Source: Nymphaea colorata (lineage: Eukaryota > Streptophyta > Magnoliopsida > Nymphaeales > Nymphaeaceae). From it: 64,000 bases of DNA. Positions 54,111 to 64,000 of the stretch are shown piece after piece (the stretch's first letter is position 1; every line of letters begins with the position of its first letter). Where the stretch lies: contig NC_045139.1 of assembly GCF_008831285.2 (NCBI RefSeq), positions 25,150,412-25,214,411 of the forward strand, given 5' to 3'. Below the pieces are notes generated by a model. It was given only the letters and a program-made list of their open reading frames with translations. It made no database searches and had not been told where the DNA came from. The position numbers were made by a program, and so were the translations under genes.

Positions 54111-54161
54111 ATCTTTTATGCTATGTATCTTTTTATTTTTTCTTTTGTGAAGGGTTGGGCC

Positions 54162-54567
54162 TGTTCCCCTGTGTTTGGGAGTCTGTACAGTCATTTGCTT
54201 TGTTTTGCATTGTGTTTCCTTTGCTTATGTTGAGTCATTTGCTTACGCATGTTTACTTGTAAGGGAGTACCCTCCCACCGGTCTAAGTGTCAAGTATTGA
54301 GATTTCTTGTTTTGGGTAGTCGGCATGGGAATCCTGTAAGCGGCCTCGGCCATCCTATATAAGTAAAGTCGAGATCATTCTCCTTGCTTATCTTTCTCGT
54401 GATGTACTAATTTTCCAAGCGAATACATTGCGAGATTTCTTTATTCACAAGCATTCTTTATACACTCGTTTTCTCAAACTACTTTTGCGCCCCGTTCAGC
54501 GGTTTGAAGGCTTGCGGCAATCAGGTTCTTGCCGCGCCGCACAGGCCGAAGTTGTCAGCTCGTGACA
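54162..54567 (+). repeat. Gypsy 5' LTR
   Basis: 406 bp. CCTATATAAGTAAAG near 54353 is a probable TATA region. The PBS starts two bases after the end. Confidence 0.93.
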
Positions 54568-54659
54568 ACTGGTATCAGAGCCCAGGTTCGGCTCAATCTA
54601 GGGAAGCGGTTGGATAGTCAGTGTAGAACTACACGCCGACGATCGTTGATCGAAAGAGA

Positions 54660-56500
54660 CCTCCGACGATCGTTGATCGAAGAGGAAGAAGCCCTGGCGA
54701 CTCAATACAATCTGCGAAGTGCCAAGGGCAAGGGGGTAGCCCATTCTAACGAGATGGCTACATCGCAGGGTCAGGAAGACCTGACCGAGATGGTGAACAA
54801 GCTGGCTACCGACGTATCTACTCATGAAGAAGCATTGGGTAATGCAGCTGAGTCCTTCGGGGAAATGAAGGACGAGATGAAGGTACTGCGAGCAATGTTG
54901 TAAAAAGCGTATCGTAAGGCGTATCGGTCGGGCTTTAAGATACACCGTATCGTAATGTATCGTAACCGTATCGTAAATTTTTAAAAAATAATAATAATAA
55001 ATCAGAAAAAATTTAAAAAAAATCAAAAAATTCATAAAAAATCAGAAAAAATTAAAAATAATAAATTCTTCGTAGAAAACATGGTTTAGTCTTTTAGATA
55101 ATGATAGACTTATTATTTTGCTAAATGCTATAAACTTACACGTTCACGGTTCATCATTCATACTTCATAGACATCAAAATTCATAACAATATCATTCTTT
55201 TTCATCTTTATCTTCATGGTTTAAAAAAAAAATCATTTCCTCTCAATGGGAATCAGCCACCCATGCACAAATCCATGGTTTAATAGATGATTTCACGGTG
55301 ACAATCGATGATTTCACAATGGAAATCGATGATTTCACAATGGAAATCAATGATTTCCCTCTAAAACGGTACAATCTATAGATTAGAAATGAGGAAGGGG
55401 TGGGTTTTTATAAAAAAAAACTCAAAAAAATGGGGTTCAAGTCTCCTTTTTAGAAATCAACCCGTATCGCACCGTATCGTACGATACGGGGGCCGTATCG
55501 CACGTATCGTATGATACACCCCCATTTGTGATACAGGGGGTGTATCGTATCGTATTTTACAAACGATACGATACGGCCCCGTATCGTACGATACGTACAA
55601 CACTGACTGCGGGAACAAGTGGCCGACCTAGTGGCCATGAATCGGGCACTGACTGACACAGTGACCGCGTTACAGGCTGAAGTCAAAGAACTTCAGGTAA
55701 AGAACCGCACAATATAGCGACAGATCTCTGTAGGTGGAGGTGACGATCGGCCAGGAAGGGTCGACGTTCAGAGACCAGCTAAATACAATGGAACTCAGGA
55801 TAGTCGAGTGATCGACAACTTTTTATTCCAAGTAGAGTATTACCTGGACTTGCAAGGCGTTATGAGGGACGACCTTCAAGTCAAGAGCTATGTTGCTAGA
55901 GGGCGATGCTGTGGCATGGTGGAGAAGGAAAATGCTCGACATTTAGAAGGGGATCTGCACAATAGACACTTTCGATGATTTTCAGCGAGAGTTAAGAACT
56001 TACTTCATGCCCCCGAATGCGACACGCCCCATGCCTATCGGATGGTTGGTGAACTGAAACATACCGGATCCTTGCGAGATTACATGAGGGCCTATCAAAG
56101 GCTGATGTTAGATGTGCCAGATATGCAAGAACAAGATAAATTGAACTGGTTTATTTTGGGACTTCAGTCGTGGGCAAAGTCTGAAGTGGAAAGGAGTAAT
56201 TTAGAGACCTTGGAGGATGCTTATGTGGTAGCAGAACGTTTGGCTGATACTCAACGCAAGAACTATACTAATGCCTTCAAGCCGTCGAAGAAGCCTGACC
56301 ATGAAGGAAAGAAGGAGGATCTAAGGTAACGGAAAGATGAACCATCAACTCAGCGCCAAGTCGAAAGAAGAACTTTCTTTCGCAGAAACGACAACTCTCA
56401 GAATAGAGTGTTGAAATGTTGGTTTTGCGATGGTAATCACTTAGGGAGGCAATGTCCAAAGCGTGTAAACAGGGACAATCAAACAAGCTCTTCAAGGCAA
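54660..56500 (+). pseudogene. Gypsy gag, interrupted by a hAT-type element
   Basis: The N-terminal part (about 54660-54894) includes MATSQGQEDLTEMVNKLATD and a coiled-coil-like region. It resumes at about 55608 with LREQVADLVAMNRALTD. The capsid region contains AKYNGTQDSRVIDNFLFQVE (about 55779), and 56042-56329 has SLRDYMRAYQRLMLDVPDM. The zinc knuckle CWFCDGNHLGRQC is at about 56420-56460. Frame changes and stops (for example near 56328) show it is dead. Confidence 0.85.
54893..55605. mobile_element. Non-autonomous hAT-type element, 713 bp (copy 2 of the 43409-44118 family)
   Basis: Starts CAATGTTGTAAAAAGCGTATC and ends GATACGTACAACACTG, so the terminal inverted repeat is CARTGTTGTA. The flanking 8 bp are ACTGCGAG (54885-54892) and ACTGCGGG (55606-55613), one mismatch. 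Clusters of CGTATCG/CGATACG occur at both ends, as in copy 1, with an AT-rich centre. It splits the gypsy gag frame, so it is younger than that element. Confidence 0.88.
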
Positions 56501-56569
56501 TCTGCTAATGCGGCACAAAGTGAAGAAGGGGAAGGACCAAAGATGGGAGCACTTCAACTTCTGAACACC

Positions 56570-59500
56570 ATAAAAAGGGAGGAAAAAGTGAAGGTGACAG
56601 CAACACCTTCTAACGAGTTCATGTACTTGAAAATCTTGGTAAATGGAAGGTCTACCCTGGCTATGGTAGACACGGGAGCCACACATAACTTTGTCTCAGT
56701 TGAGGAGGCGAGGAGACTAGGCCTAACCCTTGAGAGGGGAGAGTTACGCATGAAAGCGGTGAACTCAGAGGCCAAACTCATCCACGGAGTGGCCCGTGAT
56801 GCGGTTGTGAAGATTGAGAGTTGGTCAGGAAGGGCCAACTTCTCGGTGGTCCCGATAGATGATTTTCGGATGATCCTAAGCATGTAGCTCCTCAGTACAG
56901 CGTAAATGGTTCAATGCCGCACCTACACAGTATCAGTATCATGGACGAGAAGTCCCTTTGTATGGTTCCAGTAACATCGATAAAGAGGGATAAGGGCAAA
57001 GCCGCAATGATATTTGCCCTTCAGTTGAAGAAAGACCTCAAGCACGGCGAAGAGACGTATTTGGTGGCAATCAGGGAAGTGACTAATGACTCCCCTGGTT
57101 TGGTCCCAGAGGCGCTTGCGCCTGTCTTAGCGGAATTCACAGGAACAATGCCTGCGGAGCTCCCTAGACAGCTGCCACCTCAACGTGAGGTGGATCATGC
57201 CATCGAACTCCTTCCTGGTGCCAAACCCCCGGCAATGGCACCGTATCGAATGGCCCCTGTAGAATTAAGAGAACTTCGGCGACAGTTGGATGAGATGCTA
57301 GCTGGAGGTATAATCAGACCCTCCAAAGCTCCTTTTGGTGCACCAGTGTTATTCCAAGCGAAGCATGAAAACTCCAAAAGGCTATGTGTGGATTATCGGG
57401 CGTTGAACAAGGTAACGGTGAAGAACAAATACCCCTTACCTTTGATTGCAGATCTGTTTGATCAACTGGGCGAAACTCAAGTGTTTTCCAAGTTAGACCT
57501 CAGATCAGGATATTGGCAAGTTCGGATTGTTGAAGGCGACGATCCAAAAACCACTTGCGTCACTCGCTATGGTGCCTTTGAATTCTTGGTAATGCCATTC
57601 GGGTTGACGAATGCCCCAGCCACTTTTTCGACTCTAATGAACAAGATATTCTATCCGTTCTTAGATAAGCTTGTGGTAGTCTATCTTGATGACATTGTAG
57701 TGTACAACAGCTCCATGAGGGACCATGTGGAACATTTGCGGACAATGTTCAAGGTATTGGAAGAAAACGAACTATATGTGAAGCGCGAGAAGTGCCTATT
57801 CGGCCAACTAGAAATCAGTTTTCTCGGTCACATTGTGGGAAAAGGTCAGTTACGAATGGACACAGAAAAGGTGAGGGCAATTCAAGACTGAAAACCGCCA
57901 ACCAATGTACCAGAACTACGTTCTTTTCTCGGTTTGGCAAATTACTATCGACGATTCATTGAGGGGTATTCTTTGATAACTGCGCCTCTCATTGATTTGC
58001 TAAAGAAAAACTGAACTTGGGCTTGGGAAGAGCTCGAAGAAGATGCCTTCGAGAAGTTGAAGAGGGCTCTGACGCAGGAGCCTGTGCTCAGGTTGCCCGA
58101 CCACACAAGGAAATTTGAAGTCCACACGGATGCATCAGATTTTGCCATTGGTGGAGTTTTGATGCAGGAAGGTCACCCAGTCGCCTATGAGAGTCGAAAG
58201 CTGAAAGACGCGGAGCGACGGTACTCCGTGCACGAAAGGGAAATGACGGCCATTATTCATTGTCTTCGCACATGGAGGCATTACTTATTGGGGTCCCAAT
58301 TCGTGGTAAAGACTGATAATGTAGCCACAAGCTACTTCCAGACTCAAAAGAAGTTGAGTCCGAAGCAGGCTCGATGGCAGGAATTCCTTGCATAATTCGA
58401 TTTCGCCTTGGAGTACAAGGCATGGAAGACAAACGTCGTAGCCGATGCACTGAGTCGGAAGGCGAAGTTGGCAGCTACCCGGACAGCATCATCCTAAACG
58501 CAACTCGAGGGTGCTCTTCTCGGGCGGATTCGAGAAGGCGTGAAGCAGGACCCAGTGGCCAAGCACTTGGTCGAAACAACGGAGGCGGGAAAGATGCGAC
58601 GATTTTGGCTACAAGATGGACTTTTGATGGCAAAAGGCGGACGAGTGTTCGTGCCTAGATGGGGCAATCTCCGACGAGAGTTGCTGAAGGAGTGTCATGA
58701 CTCGTTGTGAGCTGGCCATCCTGACCAGGAGTGGACACTGGCACTGCTCGAACGTGGCTACTACTGGCCACAAATGCGCGACGACGTTGAAGCCTATGTG
58801 AAAACATGCTTGATCTGTCAGCAGGACAAGGGAACAAACCAGAAGTCTGCCGGTCTCCTAGAGCCTCTTCCTATTCCAAAACGTCCGTGGGAATGCCTCT
58901 CCAAGAACTTCATCGTCAGCTTGCCCAAAGTTGACGGCTTCAGCTCCATCATTGTGGTTGTGGATAGATTTTCAAAGTATGTCACCTTCATCCCAGCCTC
59001 TAAAGAATGTCCCGCGGAAAAGACGACAGAGTTGTTCGTGAAGCATGTAGTCAAGCATTTGGGTGTGCCGAAAAGCATTGTTAGTGATCGGGACGCCCGC
59101 TTCACAGGAAAATTTTGGCGCGAAGTATTTCGTTTGTTGGGTTCAGATTTATTATTCTCAACAAGTTTCCACCCTCAAACGGACGGCCAAACTGAACGAA
59201 TCAATGGATTGTTGGAACAATACCTTCGACACTATGTCAGCGTGAATAAAAAAGATTGGGTGAAATTGTTGAATGTAGCTCAATTTTGCTATAATTTGCA
59301 GAAGAGCGAATCTTCTAGACATAGTCCGTTCGAAATAGCCACTGGACAACAACCGTTGATGCCGCATACCCTTGCAGCCCAAGAAAAGGGAAGACCCACT
59401 TTTGCCTACCAGTTCGTTCGCGATTGGCAGGAACAGACGGAAATGGCTAAGGCGTTCTTACACAAGGCCGCCAAAAAGGTGAAAAAGTTTACAGATCGGA

Positions 59501-59985
59501 ATTGAAGGCCAATGGAATTCTGAGTCGGTGATCAAGTCCTCGTGAAGCTCTATCCTGATCGCACGAGCATTTTCCGTAGTCGACACATGTCATTGATTCA
59601 CAAGTATGAGGGACCCTTCACAGTGCTGAAGAGAATCGGAAAGCTAGCCTACAAGCTAGACTTGCCGCCAGACTTTAAGGTGCATTCAATGTTCCATGTT
59701 TGTAACCTGAAGCCCTTCTATGTTGATGAGGAAGACCCCGAGAAAAGCGTTCCAGAACGAGACCCGATCCTGCAGCGAGCCCCGTCGACCAAGCGAGCGG
59801 CGGACCGTCAGATGGAAGAGATTCTTCGGCACAAGACAAACTATTTGGGGGAGCCGAAGAAGTACCAAGTGAAGTGGATAGGCGAACACAACCCCACCTG
59901 GGAGTATGCATTCCGCATGAAGCAGCGCTACCCGCTGGAAGTCAAGGTCTATCATGAAATTGCTGGTGCTGAGGACGACGCATAA
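56570..59985 (+). pseudogene. Gypsy pol: protease, RT, RNase H, integrase, chromodomain
   Basis: Protease AMVDTGATHNFVS (about 56663). RT has LCVDYRALNKVTVKNKYPLP, KLDLRSGYWQVRI, MPFGLTNAPATF and the active-site box VYLDDIVVY (about 57680). RNase H contains HTDASDFAIGGVLMQ and VADALSRKAK (stop before it). The zinc-binding H2C2 region is near 58690-58820 (AGHPD, CLICQQDKG). Integrase has IVVVDRFSKYVTFIP, VSDRDARFTGKFW and HPQTDGQTERING, keeping the DDE residues. The C-terminal chromodomain at about 59810-59950 (MEEILRHKT, YQVKWIGEHNPTWEY) should direct insertion into heterochromatin. About six stops, at least three at expected Trp positions (TGA). Confidence 0.9.
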
Positions 59986-60001
59986 CTTGAAGGGGGGAGC
60001 C

Positions 60002-60407
60002 TGTTCCCCTGTGTCTGGGAGTGTGTACAGTCCTTTGCTTTGTTTTGCATTGTGCTTCTTTTGCTTATTTTGAGTCATTTGCTTATGCATATTTACTTGT
60101 AAGGGAGTACCCTCCCACCGGTCTAAGTGTCAAGTATTGGAATTTCTTGTTTTGGGTGGTCGGCATAGGAATCCTGTAAGCGGCCTCGACCATCCTATAT
60201 AAGTAAAGTCGAGATCATTCTCCTTCCTTATCTTTCTCGTGATGTACTAATTTTCCAAACGAATACATTGCGAGATGTCTTTATTCACAAACATTCTTTA
60301 TACACTCGTTTTGTCAAACTACTTTTGCGCCCCGTTCAACGGTTTGAAGGCTTGCGGCAATCAGGTTCTTGCCGCACCGCACGGGCCGAAGTTGTCAGCC
60401 CGTGACA
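60002..60407 (+). repeat. Gypsy 3' LTR
   Basis: 406 bp, about 22 mismatches to the 5' LTR by eye, with no indels needed. It is followed by the target duplication GGGCC. Confidence 0.93.
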
Positions 60408-60412
60408 GGGCC

Positions 60413-60530
60413 AATCCTTTGTTTTTGTCTAGTGTTAAGTTTTTGTTTAGTGTTAAGGTCTGTATTGGCCTTCCCTTGTATATATTCATTTTGTTGGAAT
60501 AAAGGTAGGGGCCTAACCCCCAAGCAACCT
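60413..60530 (+). mobile_element. LINE 3' UTR tail, continued after the gypsy insertion
   Basis: The sequence after the GGGCC duplication (TTTTTGTCTAGTGTTAAG, TTGGAATAAAGGTAGGGGCC) reads as the rest of the LINE trailer from before 54157. The exact 3' end is uncertain and no long poly-A is present. Confidence 0.55.
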
Positions 60531-61382
60531 TTTCACTCTAATTATAATTTGAAAAATAAATTAACCTTTGTAATTTTAATGAAAAACATGTGTTAAGTAA
60601 GTTTGTAACCAATCTAACCTTTGGTAACAAAAGTTTAATACAAGGCATTGAGAAAACATCACGTGAGATTGTGCCACAACAACCATTGACATTGATGAGC
60701 GATTGCCATCAGTCTCTATCATTCCTCCCAGTAGGAGGGGATGGATTGATCTCTGGCCATCCGATTTAATGTTAATGGACGACCAGAGATCGCGTTAATG
60801 AATAGTGGGGTGGTGCCCGGTGCCCCGCTCAAACCCGACGGGTCTCCTCCTCCTCGTCTCATTTGCTACCACTCTCGCTCTCTCTTCCCCCTCAAGACAT
60901 GTTTCCTTCGTTTCCTTTCTCTCGCCCTCTTTCCATTCTCCCCCCACCTAGCTACGTACCCTAGCCAAGAGCCGAAACGCCCAACAAGGAAGAGATGTCC
61001 GACCGCATCATCAGAATCCGGCGACGGCGTCTGTAGTCTGATTTTCGGCAGCGGGACGTCGGGAATCCGACGCATGCCCTTTTTCTCTTCCTCTCTTGTT
61101 ATATCTCTCTCGCTCACACTGTGTGTGTGTCTGAGCGTTTCCATCCGCCTTCCAGATGATTGACGCCCTTCAGATTGCATTGGTAGCAGTCGAACGATTT
61201 TGTTATTTTGGCTTTGGTTATGTGAATCCGACGCCTTTCACATTGCGGTTTCTTTTGACTTTCAATTGTTAGTCTCCCTTTCTCATTCTCTTTCTCTGCA
61301 TACAGATAAAAGAGTGAAGAGAACTTTAATGCCTGTTTAGGCGCAACCCTTTGTTAAAAGAGTGAAAAGCAAATCCCTTTAG
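60531..61382 (+). other. Candidate promoter / leader of the downstream gene; 11-bp hairpin
   Basis: 60840-61270 is GC- and CT-rich (CTCTCTC, TCTTCC), like a plant gene leader. An ORF of about 120 codons here reads as low-complexity Ser/Pro/Leu and has no domain. A hairpin GATCTCTGGCC/GACCAGAGATC spans 60748-60791. I could not identify the first coding exon of the gene that seems to follow. Confidence 0.35.
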
Positions 61383-62463
61383 GTACGAGCAAAGTAAATT
61401 ACATAGAAAATGCCATACTTGCGGTCAATGTGGCCATGATATGCGCACATGTGATCTGAGCATGAAAGCACGGTACATCTGTTTTTTTTTATACAATCAA
61501 TTAGGATAAAGTTTGTATATGTTCCCTAATTTATGTATTTCTCATCTATTTAGGAATACATCAACTGATGATAATTCTACAAAACCAAGGATATGTCATT
61601 CGTGTAGAGGGACAGGCCATGATAAAAGAAATTGTCCAAAATTAAAAACTGCAGGTAAAAACACATTTATAGTATCTTGATTTATCTTTACAGTGTGTTG
61701 ATTTATTTTTACAGTGTTGAAAGTGTATTTGCTTGTCTTTTACGGTATGCACGTCAACTAGTCCATCTTTCAGGTTATCTAGAAGTCACATGCTTATTGA
61801 TTGCTCTCTCTTATTCTCTCTCTCCACACATAAGGATTTATTATAATATTGCAAATTCATGTATCATGTCTTGCTTCAGCATTGTCAATTGTTTCTTGTC
61901 TACTTCATTTCATAGTCACAAATAACGTTTTGGAGTTTTAAATGGCGAGGTTTTTCTCGAGTATAATACGGCGAGCTTGAGAAAAGGGTTAAAATACTGT
62001 AAATTTTTGAAAATTTAAAAAACTAAAAATGAGAGGAAAATAAAATAAGTGAGAAACTAATAACACAAACATCAAAAGATAAGTAGATTTGCATCAAATA
62101 AAAAATAGAAAATGAAAAAAAACTGTTTGCATTAAAAAAACTGAATTTTTTTTGAAAAAAACGCGTTCGTTTTTAACGTTTTAAAAAAATGTGTATTTAA
62201 AGTTTTAAACGGTCATTTAATCTATCGCTTTTTTTTTGCGTCTTTTTTTCCGAAAAAAATGTGTTTTGTGTGACTATGGTGTTCATTTGCCATGATTAAA
62301 ACATCAAAATAAAGGGATAGTGGGACTGTTGTGTGTTATGGTCGTATGGTGGATTATGGACTCTAAGTAGTGGTTCTAGGATCAAGGACCTGCCATGTTA
62401 GCATCTTTTTTTGCAGTCATTCTAATGCAGATTGAGTCTCTACAGCTTTCTCTTGTCAAAAAG
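61383..62463 (+). CDS. Candidate exons of a gene with two CCHC zinc knuckles (partial)
   Basis: Three plus-strand exons with splice sites join in one frame. Exon A, 61383-61472 (after TTTAG, before GTACAT), reads YEQSKLHRKCHTCGQCGHD, then MRTCDLSMKA. Exon B, 61554-61654 (after TATTTAG, before GTAAAA), reads NTSTDDNSTKPRICHSCRG, then TGHDKRNCPKLKTA. Exon C, 62417-62463 (after TTTTTTTGCAG, before GTATAG), reads VILMQIESLQLSLVKK. Both knuckles fit Cx2Cx4Hx4C (CHTCGQCGHDMRTC and CHSCRGTGHDKRNC), a nucleic-acid-binding fold. No stop occurs within the joined frame. I could not find the start or end exons. It may be a living gene, or a captured fragment of a transposon-related protein; exon C is the least certain. 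Confidence 0.45.
61911..62281. mobile_element. MITE with CATAGTCACA ends, hAT-like, within the exon B-C interval
   Basis: CATAGTCACA (61911-61920) is the exact complement of TGTGACTATG (62269-62278). The flanks TTCATTT (61904-61910) and TTCATTT (62282-62288) match, and an eighth base differs. The right end has three extra bases, GTG. The interior is A/T-rich with ACGTTTT and AAAACG words. Confidence 0.7.
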
Positions 62464-63601
62464 GTATAGAAAAAAAAAACTAAATAAACTTAGAAGAAAA
62501 AAGAAAACCTGAAACTCAAGTTCATCAAGAAAAGGAAGCAAAAAGGGAAGGCCAATCGTACATTTGTCCAAGATTTTCTTGTTGTCACTATTTCACTAAC
62601 AAAATTTGATAATCGTTATGAACACTCTAGAACAGTAAGGTGGCACTAGGATGTGAGTCTAACAAAAGGGGGGGAAGGGAGGTCACTTGCAGTTAAAATT
62701 AAGAGGAACCAACACTGAACATATTATTCGAATCTGCAAGCAGAGCAAACCGTTTATGTATCTAGTTCTCACCACAGGCTTCATACTACTTTCTGCTGAT
62801 ACTTTTCTTGCCTGTTTTGGATCCACATACAGCAAACTATCAAGATTAATCCTACCACTGAATTCATATTGTTCATCATACTGCAACCTAATTTGATTAT
62901 GCCACATCTAATATTTAAGTTCATCTAATATTTGTTATACTTTCTTGTTTCTTTCATTATCTTATCAAATTTTTGTTGTAGTGAGTAGCCATTATTATTG
63001 TTTTGTGCAGCAACGTTTGATGTTCTTTATCTAATTATATGGAGGTATATGTGATGAATCTTCTTTAGCTCATGATTGTGTCTATAAAGGCTCATGATTG
63101 TATCTATTTTGGCTCAAGAACTGATAGCGTGAGCTATTCATATGCTGAAATGTTTGTAAAACTGAACTATCGATCTTAAATGACATTGCAATTAAGATGA
63201 TCTATTCATTTTACAGCTGCAGTTTGTAGAGTTATAGTGAACAATTACAATTTGAATGACACTGCAATTTAAATGATGAATATGCTCAAAAGCTACTTAA
63301 TATTAATAGATCTACCATTCAGGCGACAGGCATTCATTTGAGAGTTCTACAGCATAGATACATAACATACAAAAGAGCCATGAGGTGGAGACCATCCACA
63401 TATGCTTTTTCATTGGCCATGATAAAACATATCATGTTGGTTTACAATGACATTAATGTTCATACATTTTACGCCTTCAATTATGACTTCATATCTTCAC
63501 TATATGTGTGTGCCTTCAAGGTCCTTTACGTGACCTTTTAAGTCTTCAACTTTTCGATTCAAGCGTAGTATGTCTTCTGGTAGTAGTAGAGTACAATAGG
63601 G
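62464..63601. other. No feature supported; may hold later exons of the zinc-knuckle gene
   Basis: AT-rich sequence without a clear splice-linked exon or repeat. Small ORFs on both strands lack motifs. Confidence 0.4.
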
Positions 63602-63984
63602 TGTTAGAATGTATGTATCCCATATGTATACATATATACATTTATATATATCACATATATTAGTCATCTAATATATGCTTTATATATATATATATATTTT
63701 ATATTTTGGGTACTTAGGACACCTATGTAATTTTCACTTTCTTTATGTATTTTTTCTTTATGTATTATTTTCTGTTTTCCCCTTTTATCCCTCTCCTTTT
63801 TCTATTTTTCATAGAGGGAGACTAGTCCCAACGGCTAGATTTCTAGCCGTTGGGACTGCCTCCTCCTTCTTCTCTTTGGCCCTCTCCTCTATAAATAGGG
63901 CAGCTCTCCCATTGTTTATGGTATGGCTTTTTAGCCTACTTCTTGTATCTCTTTGTGTGATTAATTTAAGTTCTTCTATTTACA
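63602..63984 (+). repeat. 5' LTR of an LTR retrotransposon leaving the window
   Basis: Begins TGTTAGAATG and ends TTCTATTTACA, 383 bp, and is directly followed by the PBS. The core promoter CTATAAATAGGG is at 63889-63900. A perfect 16-bp hairpin, AGTCCCAACGGCTAGA with TCTAGCCGTTGGGACT (63824-63857, two-base loop), lies just upstream of it. The superfamily cannot be determined from the LTR alone. Confidence 0.82.
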
Positions 63985-63997
63985 TGGTATCAGAGCC
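63985..63997 (+). promoter_or_regulatory. Primer-binding site (initiator tRNA-Met type)
   Basis: TGGTATCAGAGCC starts immediately after the LTR end. It is the minus-strand priming site for reverse transcription. The internal region lies beyond the window. Confidence 0.88.
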
Positions 63998-64000
63998 TCG

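Larger units (their letters stand above)
47851..54161 (+). mobile_element. L1-type LINE (non-LTR retrotransposon), 5' part and coding region
   Basis: Non-LTR element with ORF1 (DUF4283-like and zinc knuckle) and ORF2 (endonuclease, reverse transcriptase, zf-RVT). The 5' leader holds tandem repeats of about 99 bp (about 48210-48405) with GGGGGGATGGAAC words; a related unit upstream (about 47855-47950) suggests the leader starts near 47851. The element is interrupted by a MITE (47960-48137) and by the gypsy element inserted at 54162. Its 3' tail resumes at 60413. Without insertions it would be about 6.2 kb. Stops in both ORFs show it is inactive. Confidence 0.85.
54162..60407 (+). mobile_element. 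Ty3/gypsy chromovirus-type LTR retrotransposon, nested in the LINE 3' UTR
   Basis: LTRs of equal length (406 bp: 54162-54567 and 60002-60407), TGTT start and GACA end. The PBS TGGTATCAGAGC is at 54570-54581 and the purine tract AAGGGGGGAGCC lies before the 3' LTR. A perfect 5-bp duplication GGGCC flanks the element (54157-54161 and 60408-60412). The order gag, protease, RT, RNase H, integrase, chromodomain defines a chromovirus; the short LTR and total size are compatible with the Reina lineage (inference). I count about 22 LTR mismatches by eye, so the insertion is old. A hAT-type element (54893-55605) is nested in gag. Confidence 0.94.

Noticed and set aside
60798-61163. 121-codon ORF upstream of the zinc-knuckle exons
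   Set aside because: Low-complexity Ser/Pro/Leu composition; more like a CT-rich leader. The antisense ORF 60866-61180 is its shadow.

Overview
This window is nuclear DNA from a flowering plant. The evidence is an intron-bearing UMP synthase gene of the fused plant type, Arabidopsis-type (CCCTAAA)n telomeric repeats, a plastid psaC/ndhD insertion, and a high density of plant LTR retrotransposons, LINEs and hAT-type elements. I cannot fix the species from sequence alone. The window is AT-rich and gene-poor; mobile DNA and its remains dominate.

Layout. 1-1475: decayed hAT transposase. 2185-2653: complete 459-bp TRIM retrotransposon with perfect target-site duplication. 5531-5830: 150-bp tandem duplication. 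6096-6664: plastid DNA insertion (psaC plus the start of ndhD) between 12-bp direct repeats. 9050-9120: orphan leucine-rich-repeat exon. 10663-16072: broken Ty1/copia element with both LTRs. 17100-17430: degenerate tandem repeat. 18820-20311: intron-less, broken copy of an Orn/Lys/Arg decarboxylase. 21949-25648 (minus): UMP synthase, six exons and 477 residues, the one clearly intact gene. 26010-27060: satellite-like repeat. 27060-32370: AT-rich DNA without recognisable genes. 32372-36430: rearranged minus-strand copia remnant carrying an interstitial telomeric array, tandem duplications and two LTR-like arms in opposite orientation. 36430-47059: intergenic or intronic DNA with a complete non-autonomous hAT element (40014-40911), a second hAT transposase relic, and another non-autonomous hAT element (43409-44118). 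47060-47206 (minus): short ORF ending just before a splice donor. About 47850-60530: L1-type LINE, split by a Ty3/gypsy chromovirus (54162-60407) whose gag holds another copy of the 43409-44118 hAT family. 61383-62463: three candidate exons of a plus-strand gene with two CCHC zinc knuckles. 63602-64000: 5' LTR and primer-binding site of another LTR retrotransposon that runs out of the window.

How it fits together. UMP synthase performs the last two steps of de novo pyrimidine synthesis. It sits among insertions of different ages that can be ordered by nesting: the LINE came first, then the gypsy element entered its 3' UTR, then a hAT-type element entered the gypsy gag. No operon-like organisation is present. 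The least conventional features are the hAT-like non-autonomous elements with 8-bp duplications, the telomeric array at a break in a copia gag gene, the long fold-back in UMPS intron 2, and the two-knuckle gene fragment.
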